Below are positions 1 to 4,073 of a stretch of 5,063 nt of DNA, in pieces (within the stretch, counting starts at the first letter, position 1; each line of letters starts with the position of its first letter). The DNA comes from Candidatus Martarchaeota archaeon (GTDB lineage: Archaea; Micrarchaeota; Micrarchaeia; Norongarragalinales; UBA8480): assembly GCA_023474775.1 (NCBI GenBank), contig JAMCXP010000027.1:1-5063 (forward strand), written 5' to 3'. A program made the translations under genes and the position numbers. The notes under the pieces were generated by a model. That model saw nothing but the letters and a program-made list of their open reading frames with translations. It searched no databases and was not told the DNA's origin.

Positions 1-10
1 ATTTTTTTAA

Positions 11-82
11 AATTGTTTTCAGGAAAGGGTTTCAAAGAAAGCGTTGAAACCGGCCCAGAAGAAGGAAGAGGGGAAGAAGTAA
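11..82 (+). pseudogene. Probable C-terminal tail of ribosomal protein uS13 (partial or damaged)
   Basis: The reading frame ending in TAA at 80-82, one base before the uS4 start, encodes a basic lysine-rich tail (VSKKALKPAQ, then KKEEGKK). Archaeal uS13 commonly ends in a GVSKK-like motif with an optional lysine-rich extension, and rps13 normally precedes rps4 in archaea, so this is most likely its end. The frame is closed by a stop at 8-10. A piece resembling the preceding uS13 segment (FRKG, 18-29) lies in a different frame, so about a dozen bases appear to be missing around position 29. This may be an assembly fault at a contig edge rather than a true mutation. Identification rests on position and a short motif only. 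Confidence 0.4.
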
Positions 83-83
83 A

Positions 84-548
84 ATGGGAGATCCTAAAAA
101 ATTAAGAAAGCAGTACGAAACGCCCAGAAAAGTGTGGGATAAAAACAGAATCGCCGAAGAAAAGAAACTTTTGGTTGATTATGGACTGAAAAACATGAGG
201 GAGTTATGGGTAGCCAAGACTGTTTTAAGAAAAATAAGAAGGGAAGCAAGACTTCTGCTTGCAGAAGAGGGGAAGGGAGTGGCGCTTAGAAAAGAAAATT
301 TAATGAAAAGAGCGGAAAAATATTTCTTAACAAAAGGCTCAAGCTTTGAAGACCTGCTTAATCTTGACGTTTCAAGCGTTTTGGACAGAAGGCTTGAAAG
401 CGTGGCGTTCAGGAAAGGGCTCGCCAGAACCATGCTTGAAGCAAGGCAGGGAATAGTGCACGGGCATGTTTTGGTTGGAGGGAGAAAATGCAGCTCGCCT
501 TCAATGCTGGTGAGTTTTGAAGAGGAGAATTCGGTGGAGAAAGTATGA
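84..548 (+). CDS. rps4: Small ribosomal subunit protein uS4 (S4)
   Basis: Primary 16S rRNA-binding protein that nucleates assembly of the 30S body. The N-terminus (MGDPKKLRKQYETP, then W18, then the YGLKNMRELW stretch at 33-42) is the archaeal uS4 signature. The S4 RNA-binding domain starts at LDRRL (100-104) and runs through FRKGLARTMLEARQ and IVHGHVLVGG to about residue 147. At 154 aa it is a little shorter than many archaeal uS4 proteins (about 170-190 aa); what is reduced is mainly the C-terminal tail. A purine-rich site (GAGGGGAAG, about 67-76) precedes the ATG. The stop overlaps the uS11 start as ATGA (545-548), implying translational coupling. Family assignment is secure. Confidence 0.96.
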   Translation: MGDPKKLRKQYETPRKVWDKNRIAEEKKLLVDYGLKNMRELWVAKTVLRKIRREARLLLAEEGKGVALRKENLMKRAEKYFLTKGSSFEDLLNLDVSSVLDRRLESVAFRKGLARTMLEARQGIVHGHVLVGGRKCSSPSMLVSFEEENSVEKV

Positions 549-1054
549 GCGATGAAATAAAAAGCGATGATAAAAACATAAACGAAGCAAAACCAGAAGT
601 GAGATCAGTATCAACCGCTACTTCAGGTTTTAAGCGCGAGTTCAGGCCAAGAAGAGAAGTGATAACACACGAGGGAAAATGGGGGGGTGCGCATATTTTC
701 TCTTCAAAGAACGACACTATTATAACAATAACCGATTTAAGCGGGGCTGAAACCATCGCCGTTGCAAGCGGGGGAATGATTGTAAAGGCTGACAGAGAAG
801 AAGGCGGGGCTTACGCTTCAATGCAGGCCACGTTCAAGGCAGCTGAAAAAGCCAAATTAAGGGGAGTTGAGGGGGTTCATGTTAGAATAAGAGCTCCAGG
901 AGGCCATGGAAACAGAAACCCTGGCGTTGGAGCTCAGTCTGCAATAAGAGCTTTGGTTAGAAGCGGTTTAAGGGTTGGAAAGATAGAAGACGTCACTCCA
1001 ATTCCAACCGACACCACAAAAAGACCTGGCGGTAAAAGAGGGAGAAGAGTTTGA
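545..1054 (+). CDS. rps11: Small ribosomal subunit protein uS11 (S11)
   Basis: Protein of the 30S platform that binds 16S rRNA near the E site. The conserved core starts at KWGGAHIFSS (45-54). It continues through ITDLSGAE (62-69), the GGMIVKADREE segment, the GPGG-like loop APGGHGNRNPGVGAQSAIRAL (from 117), IEDVTPIP (147-154), and the invariant C-terminal PGGKRGRRV. At 169 aa it carries roughly 40 extra N-terminal residues, acidic then basic, compared with the usual core of about 130. The ATG has a strong GGTGGAG site (533-539) at good spacing, which supports the long start. It overlaps rps4 by 4 nt and rpoD by 4 nt (TTGA at 1051-1054). Confidence 0.97.
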   Translation: MSDEIKSDDKNINEAKPEVRSVSTATSGFKREFRPRREVITHEGKWGGAHIFSSKNDTIITITDLSGAETIAVASGGMIVKADREEGGAYASMQATFKAAEKAKLRGVEGVHVRIRAPGGHGNRNPGVGAQSAIRALVRSGLRVGKIEDVTPIPTDTTKRPGGKRGRRV

Positions 1055-1749
1055 AATTTGATTTGATTGAAAAGATAGATGGCAAGGCTTTCTTCCATGT
1101 TAAGAACTCAAGCTTCGGGGAAGTTAACTCGGTTAGAAGGTTCATTTTAACGAGCATTCCAAGTTTTGCTGTTGACGAGATTACTTTTCACGAGAATTCA
1201 AGCAGTATGTTCAACGAGTTTATAGCCGCAAGGCTGGGGTTGATTCCACTTACTTTTGAAGATGTTGACTATGAAGTAGGGTTTTCCCTTGACTTTAAAG
1301 GACCTGGAATGGCTTACAGCAGGGACTTAAAATCAACAGACAAGAAAATAAAAGTGTTCAGCGAAGACATTCCAATCATAAGCCTTGAAGCAGGCCAGAG
1401 CTTAAAACTCGACGCGGTTGCAAGGAAGGGTGTTGGAAAAAACCATGTGAAATTTCAAAACGCTTTCGCCTCGTACAATCCCTACCCTGAAATCAAGGGC
1501 AAGGCGCAAAACAAGGAGGAAACGGCAAAATTATGCATAAAAGGCGCTTTGAACTCGGACTTGGACCTTGTAAAGCCGCAGTTGTGCGATTTTTGCGGCG
1601 CGTGCGAGGAAGGAGGTTTGAAAATCTCAACTGTTGAGGGAGAATTTGCATTCCTGGTTGAAAGCTACAACAACGTTTCGCCTGAAGATGTTTTTGAAAT
1701 GGCGGTTAAAAGTTTGAAGAAAAAAGGAAAGGGCGGCGAAGATTTATGA
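1051..1749 (+). CDS. rpoD: RNA polymerase subunit Rpo3 (RpoD), with four-cysteine cluster motif
   Basis: Archaeal counterpart of bacterial alpha and eukaryotic Rpb3; it pairs with Rpo11 and, with Rpo10, forms the assembly platform of RNA polymerase. The dimerisation domain shows VNSVRRFIL (25-33), FHENSS (46-51) and the RLGLIPL signature (61-67). The insert domain contains YSRDLKS (89-95), the GKNHVKFQ stretch (129-136), and four cysteines C162, C179, C182 and C185. These match the C-x(n)-CxxCxxC layout that holds a [4Fe-4S] cluster in Sulfolobus Rpo3. The C-terminal half of the dimerisation fold ends with VESYNNVSPEDVFEMA. The 232-aa length is normal to slightly short. The start is TTG at 1051, overlapping the rps11 stop, with a GAGGGAGAAG ribosome site just upstream. 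Confidence 0.96.
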   Translation: MKFDLIEKIDGKAFFHVKNSSFGEVNSVRRFILTSIPSFAVDEITFHENSSSMFNEFIAARLGLIPLTFEDVDYEVGFSLDFKGPGMAYSRDLKSTDKKIKVFSEDIPIISLEAGQSLKLDAVARKGVGKNHVKFQNAFASYNPYPEIKGKAQNKEETAKLCIKGALNSDLDLVKPQLCDFCGACEEGGLKISTVEGEFAFLVESYNNVSPEDVFEMAVKSLKKKGKGGEDL

Positions 1750-1759
1750 AAATAATTAT

Positions 1760-1868
1760 GCAGGGGTGGCAGAGTCTGGTCAAATGCGTATGGCTAAGGA
1801 CCATATACCGTAGAGGTTGCCTGGGTTCAAAAATTATTTCATCATCGTTGGAAATCCCAGCCCCTGCA
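1760..1868 (+). tRNA. tRNA-Leu, anticodon AAG, with a 23-nt T-loop intron
   Basis: Class II tRNA beginning 10 nt after the rpoD stop. The acceptor stem GCAGGGG (1760-1766) pairs fully with CCCCTGC (1861-1867), with discriminator A at 1868; CCA is not encoded. The D-arm includes GCA/TGC pairing and the GG and A21 landmarks. The anticodon stem TATGG (1789-1793) pairs with CCATA (1801-1805), with loop CTAAGGA and anticodon AAG at 1796-1798. A long variable arm (ACC/GGT) follows. The T-stem is CTGGG (1821-1825) with CCCAG (1856-1860), but 30 nt lie between them rather than 7. Removing 23 nt leaves TTCAAAT and an 86-nt tRNA of ordinary Leu length. A tRNA-Leu before rpl18e is known from other archaea, for example haloarchaea. 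A34 is unusual. Confidence 0.93.
1832..1854 (+). other. Predicted archaeal tRNA intron at position 59/60 (bulge-helix-bulge)
   Basis: With the T-stem as outer helix, TTCA (1826-1829) pairs with TGGA (1849-1852) as a 4-bp central helix with one G-U pair. This leaves exactly 3-nt bulges AAA (1830-1832) and AAT (1853-1855). Cutting after the second bulge base on each side removes 23 nt and restores the 7-nt loop TTCAAAT. The inner helix is weak (A1833-T1848, T1834-G1847, a mismatch, then A1836-T1845 and T1837-A1844), so this is a relaxed motif. The A-run makes the exact cut ambiguous by a base or two without changing the product. The enzyme would be the archaeal tRNA splicing endonuclease. Confidence 0.85.
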
Positions 1869-1877
1869 TTTTTTTTT
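1869..1877 (+). terminator. T9 tract after tRNA-Leu, possible (partial) archaeal terminator
   Basis: Nine consecutive T residues directly follow the tRNA discriminator base. Oligo-T runs are the main intrinsic termination signal in archaea. Because rpl18e starts only 14 nt later with no evident TATA box between, this may be a leaky terminator that lowers downstream transcription, or just the trailer that is trimmed during tRNA 3' processing. Confidence 0.45.
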
Positions 1878-1891
1878 AAAGGTGTGATAGC

Positions 1892-2239
1892 ATGATTATT
1901 GGCAGTGACAATCCTGAGTTCTTGAAGCTTTTGGCTTTTCTTGAGAAAAAAGCTAGAAAAGAGAAAAGCGGATTGTGGAAAAGAGTGGTGGAGCTTCTCA
2001 AAAAACCCAGAAGAAGAAGGGTGGAAGTCAACCTCTACAAGATAGGAATGTTTGAAAGCGAGTTTATAATAGTGCCTGGAAAGGTTTTGGGCGTGGGGGA
2101 TGCGGGCAAGAAAACAATAGGTGCTTTAAGCTTTTCTTCAGCAGCGAGAAAAAGAATAGAAGAAGGCGGGGGCAAGGCATTAAGCCTGACTGACTTTGCA
2201 GAAAAGGTTAAGTCAAAAAACATTATGATCGTGGTTTAA
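1892..2239 (+). CDS. rpl18e: Large ribosomal subunit protein eL18 (L18e)
   Basis: Archaeal/eukaryotic 50S protein of the uL15/eL18 fold. The N-terminal NPEF...LLAFLEKKAR leads into W29 and VELLKKPRRRRVEVNL (from 33), which is the family hallmark. VPGKVLGVGD (61-70), the ALSFSSAARKRIEEGGGKAL segment (78-97) and a hydrophobic IMIVV end complete the fold. The 115-aa length is typical. The ATG is preceded by GGTG (1881-1884) within AAAGGTGTGATAGC. It leads the second half of the operon (eL18-uL13-uS9-Rpo10), the order seen in many archaea. The gap to the next gene is under 20 nt. Confidence 0.95.
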   Translation: MIIGSDNPEFLKLLAFLEKKARKEKSGLWKRVVELLKKPRRRRVEVNLYKIGMFESEFIIVPGKVLGVGDAGKKTIGALSFSSAARKRIEEGGGKALSLTDFAEKVKSKNIMIVV

Positions 2240-2256
2240 AATTAAATGTGGTTTTT

Positions 2257-2664
2257 ATGGATATAGATGCTGATGGAATGATTGTAGGAAGGCTGGCCGC
2301 GTTTTGCGCCAAGCAGGCTTTGAAAGGAGAAAACGTGAATGTTTTCAACATAGAGAGCAGCGTTTTCAGTGCAACCAACTCAAAAGTTTTGTTTACAAAA
2401 TACTTGAAGAGAAGAGGAATTCAAAACAAGGCGGATCCTGAAAAGAGCGCGAAGTGGCCGAGAAGACCTGATTTTCTTTTTAAGAAAATAGTAAGCGGAA
2501 TGCTTCCGGATGGAAAAAGGGGAAAGGAAGCTTTGAACAGAATAAAGGTTTTCTTGGCTAAGGGAGGGGTAAAGCCGGGCCTTAAAAACGCCGATTCTAT
2601 TAAAGTCAAGGCAATCACGCTTAAGGAATTATGCGAAAAACTCGGGTGGAGCGGACATGAGTAA
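2257..2664 (+). CDS. rpl13: Large ribosomal subunit protein uL13 (L13)
   Basis: 50S protein that binds 23S rRNA early in assembly. Conserved elements are IDADGMIVGRLA (3-14), the ALKGENVNVFNIES strand-helix region (from 21), KWPRRPD (66-72), GMLPDGKRGKEAL (81-93) and IKVFLA (96-101). The length of 135 aa is normal. Two starts are possible in frame: GTG at 2248 and ATG at 2257. I prefer ATG 2257 because the upstream GTG falls inside a GTGG sequence that can act as the ribosome site, just as GGTG does before Rpo10, and because archaeal uL13 usually has only 2-4 residues before the IDAEG motif. The 3' end overlaps rps9 by 8 nt (2657-2664). Confidence 0.94.
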   Translation: MDIDADGMIVGRLAAFCAKQALKGENVNVFNIESSVFSATNSKVLFTKYLKRRGIQNKADPEKSAKWPRRPDFLFKKIVSGMLPDGKRGKEALNRIKVFLAKGGVKPGLKNADSIKVKAITLKELCEKLGWSGHE

Positions 2665-3085
2665 AAAAACAGCAAAAGCCAAACCGGCTAAAGAAAAAAA
2701 GGAAGTTTTATACGCAAGAGGCAAGAGAAAGGAAAGCATTGCCAGAGTAACGGCAAAGCCTGGGAACGGTTTGATTTGGGTTAACGGAACACTTCTGATA
2801 GGAGGAGATTCAAGACTCAAGGGAATTCAGGAGGTTTTCTCTCTTGTTCCAGAAGAAGTAAAGCTTAACTTTTTTGCTACAATTTCAGGCGGCGGTGTTG
2901 AAGGCCAGGCTCAAGCGCTGAAAACAGGAGTGGCGAGAATACTCGCAAAATCCCTTGGTGGTGAAACCAGGAAAACGCTTATGAATTTCGACCGCTCGCT
3001 TTTAGTGGAAGACGTGAGAAGAGTGGAACCGAAGAAGTTCAAGGGGCCGAAGGCAAGGGCGAGATTCACAAAAAGCTACAGATGA
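2657..3085 (+). CDS. rps9: Small ribosomal subunit protein uS9 (S9)
   Basis: 30S head protein whose C-terminal tail reaches the P-site tRNA. After a lysine-rich N-terminus, the core shows YARGKRKESIARV (19-31), WVNG (41-44), the glycine-rich ATISGGGVEGQAQALKTGVAR segment (74-94), and VEDVRRVEPKKFKGPKARAR (117-136). It ends in the diagnostic KSYR. At 142 aa it is slightly longer than the usual archaeal 130-135 because of the N-terminal extension. The ATG lies inside the end of rpl13, served by GGTGGA (2645-2650) at 6-nt spacing, so the two genes are probably translationally coupled. Confidence 0.96.
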   Translation: MSKKTAKAKPAKEKKEVLYARGKRKESIARVTAKPGNGLIWVNGTLLIGGDSRLKGIQEVFSLVPEEVKLNFFATISGGGVEGQAQALKTGVARILAKSLGGETRKTLMNFDRSLLVEDVRRVEPKKFKGPKARARFTKSYR

Positions 3086-3089
3086 TTTC

Positions 3090-3122
3090 AATGAATTCAT
3101 TAAATTTAAAAAGGTGTTTTTC
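3090..3122 (+). promoter_or_regulatory. Leader of rpoN: palindrome, AT box and GGTG ribosome site
   Basis: The gap between rps9 and rpoN holds a perfect 12-nt palindrome AATGAATTCATT (3090-3101), an AT-rich TTAAATTTAAA stretch, then GGTG (3113-3116) six bases before ATG 3123. The GGTG is well placed as the Shine-Dalgarno sequence, so the in-frame GTG at 3114 is part of that site and not the start codon. Whether the AT box is a secondary promoter cannot be told from sequence. Confidence 0.5.
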
Positions 3123-3320
3123 ATGATAATTCCAGTTAGATGCTTCAGCTGCAACAACCCTGTCTCTGAAAAGTGGGGGGAGTTTCAGGAAAGAATAGCA
3201 AAAGGGGAGAATCAGGGAAAGGTTCTGAATGAGCTCGGCTTCAACAGACTCTGCTGCAGGAGAATGTTTTTAGGAAATGTTGACCTGATTGAAGAAGTGA
3301 AAAATTACAGGCGCTACTGA
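3123..3320 (+). CDS. rpoN: RNA polymerase subunit Rpo10 (RpoN)
   Basis: Small zinc-binding subunit, homologue of eukaryotic Rpb10, that joins Rpo3/Rpo11 to the catalytic core. From ATG 3123 the 65-aa protein begins MIIPVRCFSC, the canonical Rpo10 N-terminus. The zinc ligands are C7 and C10 with the adjacent pair C44-C45 (RLCCRRMFL), followed by VDLIEEVKNY. A longer frame starting at GTG 3114 would add three residues not found in the family. It is the last gene of the operon here; rpoK, enolase and rps2, which often follow in other archaea, are absent. Its last 7 nt overlap the convergent vapC. Confidence 0.96.
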   Translation: MIIPVRCFSCNNPVSEKWGEFQERIAKGENQGKVLNELGFNRLCCRRMFLGNVDLIEEVKNYRRY

Positions 3321-3694
3321 ATTGAAACAACTATTACATTTTCATTTTCAAGCCTTTCAAACGCTTTGTCTTGCGTTATGAAAAGCTCTTGATTTGCGGC
3401 GGCTATGCTGAATATTATAAGGTCAGCATCGCTTAAAGTGCTGCCTTTGCTTTTTAATTTTTTGTATGTTTCTCCAGCAATCATCATTGCTTTGAAGTTG
3501 AAGGGATGTACAACTACCTCATTGAAAAGCGCGTCAAGAACAGGTTTTTCTTTGGGTTTCAATCCTTTTATTAATTCATAGCCTGTTATCGACGTGATTG
3601 AAACTCCTTTATCTTTGTATTTTTCAATGATGTTTTTGGCTTCTTGTTTGCCTCTTAAAAAATCAATTATTATATTTGTGTCGAACACACTCAC
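3314..3694 (-). CDS. vapC: VapC-type PIN-domain toxin (ribonuclease)
   Basis: PIN-domain endoribonuclease, the toxin of a type II toxin-antitoxin pair; VapC family members usually cut tRNA or rRNA in a Mg2+-dependent way. Numbered from the upstream GTG at 3703, the acidic residues are D8 (FDTNIIIDF), E43 (GYELIKG), D92/D94 (SDADLIIFSIAAAN) and D112 (TQDKAF), so the four-acid active site is intact. Three GTG starts are possible: 3703, 3694 and 3688. I favour 3694 (MSVFDTNIII, 126 aa) because GAGGTGA (3706-3700) then sits 5 nt upstream as ribosome site; the 3703 start would lie inside that site and overlap vapB as GTGA. The 3' end overlaps rpoN by 7 nt on the opposite strand. Confidence 0.9.
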   Translation of the reverse strand: MSVFDTNIIIDFLRGKQEAKNIIEKYKDKGVSITSITGYELIKGLKPKEKPVLDALFNEVVVHPFNFKAMMIAGETYKKLKSKGSTLSDADLIIFSIAAANQELFITQDKAFERLENENVIVVSIQ

Positions 3695-3699
3695 ACGTC

Positions 3700-3915
3700 T
3701 CACCTCTTGAAAAAATCTATCCTTTCTTTTTTTATTTCTTGTTTTAGCTTTCGAGCTTCTTCCTCGCTTATTTTAAGCGTTCCGAATAAATCATTTATAC
3801 TCCCTTTGTTTTTTTGCAGGAGTTCGCCTATGACTTTTGTGAATGATTGCTTGTTTGTTTTAAGGGTTGAGAGTTGGTAATAAATGTCTTCTGAAACTGA
3901 TATTAATCTACTCAT
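3700..3915 (-). CDS. vapB: VapB-type antitoxin
   Basis: Small 71-aa protein directly upstream of the PIN toxin. The N-terminal half (RLISVSEDIYYQLSTLK, then the SFTKVIGELL helix at 24-33) resembles the archaeal VapB antitoxin family with a short strand followed by two helices used for DNA binding and dimerisation. The C-terminal half (about 42-71) is highly charged, as expected of the segment that wraps into the toxin active site. The ATG (3915) has GGGTGA (3927-3922) at 6-nt spacing. It is co-transcribed with vapC, and the complex would be expected to repress its own promoter. Assignment leans on both sequence style and gene context. Confidence 0.85.
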   Translation of the reverse strand: MSRLISVSEDIYYQLSTLKTNKQSFTKVIGELLQKNKGSINDLFGTLKISEEEARKLKQEIKKERIDFFKR

Positions 3916-3939
3916 ATTTTATCACCCTTGCATATTTTT

Positions 3940-3955
3940 TATTAATATATTAATA
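3940..3955. promoter_or_regulatory. 16-bp perfect palindrome, probable VapBC operator
   Basis: TATTAATATATTAATA reads the same on both strands. It lies directly downstream of, and slightly overlapping, the vapBC TATA box and before the expected transcription start, the place for a repressor site that blocks polymerase. VapB antitoxins usually bind such palindromes. Its pure AT content means chance cannot be excluded. Confidence 0.5.
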
Positions 3956-3968
3956 TATAAAGTTTTTG
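3954..3968 (-). promoter_or_regulatory. vapBC promoter (BRE + TATA box)
   Basis: On the minus strand CAAAAAC (3968-3962) followed by TTTATATA (3961-3954) fits an archaeal BRE/TATA element. A start about 25 nt downstream (near 3931) would give a leader of roughly 15 nt that contains the GGGTGA site of vapB. Confidence 0.65.
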
Positions 3969-4010
3969 TTTTGCGAGTAATCAAACCAGATGATGAGAAG
4001 CGCTTTTTTA

Positions 4011-4018
4011 AAACTTTT
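4011..4018 (+). repeat. Left target-site duplication of the insertion sequence
   Basis: AAACTTTT immediately outside the left terminal repeat, identical to 4844-4851. Eight base pairs is the duplication length known for the IS1595 family. Confidence 0.93.
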
Positions 4019-4046
4019 GGTGATTATGGCAAAAACGGAGCAATTT
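4019..4046 (+). repeat. Left terminal inverted repeat
   Basis: 28 bp matching the right end at 23 of 28 positions: 13 perfect bases (GGTGATTATGGCA), a 4-base mismatch block (AAAA here, TTTT at the other end), then CGGAGCAA shared, and a ragged edge. The apparent outward extension by TTT is an accident of the target duplication. Confidence 0.93.
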
Positions 4047-4050
4047 AAGT
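4042..4050 (+). promoter_or_regulatory. Possible TATA box of the transposase gene
   Basis: AATTTAAGT lies inside and just beyond the left terminal repeat, centred about 28 nt before ATG 4074. That spacing would give an essentially leaderless mRNA starting at or next to the ATG. It is a weak match and no clear BRE precedes it. Confidence 0.35.
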
Positions 4051-4073
4051 AGTTTTGCGTTGTTTTTACCTCT

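Noticed and set aside
18..419. A 12-nt repeat TTCAGGAAAGGG at 18-29 and 408-419.
   Set aside because: Both copies encode FRKG, a common motif in basic ribosomal proteins, so coincidence or similar coding is the simplest explanation, although it could have helped cause an assembly fault at the edge.
179..756. Minus-strand open frames across rps4 and rps11 (179-433, 409-756).
   Set aside because: They lie opposite secure ribosomal protein genes, encode low-complexity serine/leucine-rich sequences with no recognisable motif, and lack ribosome sites.
2035..2820. Minus-strand open frames across rpl18e, rpl13 and rps9.
   Set aside because: They are shadows of the conserved plus-strand genes, with no motif or start signal.
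3998..4010. AAGCGCTT followed by T residues, considered as a terminator hairpin.
   Set aside because: It is an 8-nt palindrome with no loop and cannot form a useful hairpin; no plus-strand gene ends just before it.
3916..4018. Intergenic stretch between vapB and the insertion sequence, checked for a small gene or RNA.
   Set aside because: Apart from the vapBC promoter, palindrome and the target duplication, nothing supportable is visible.
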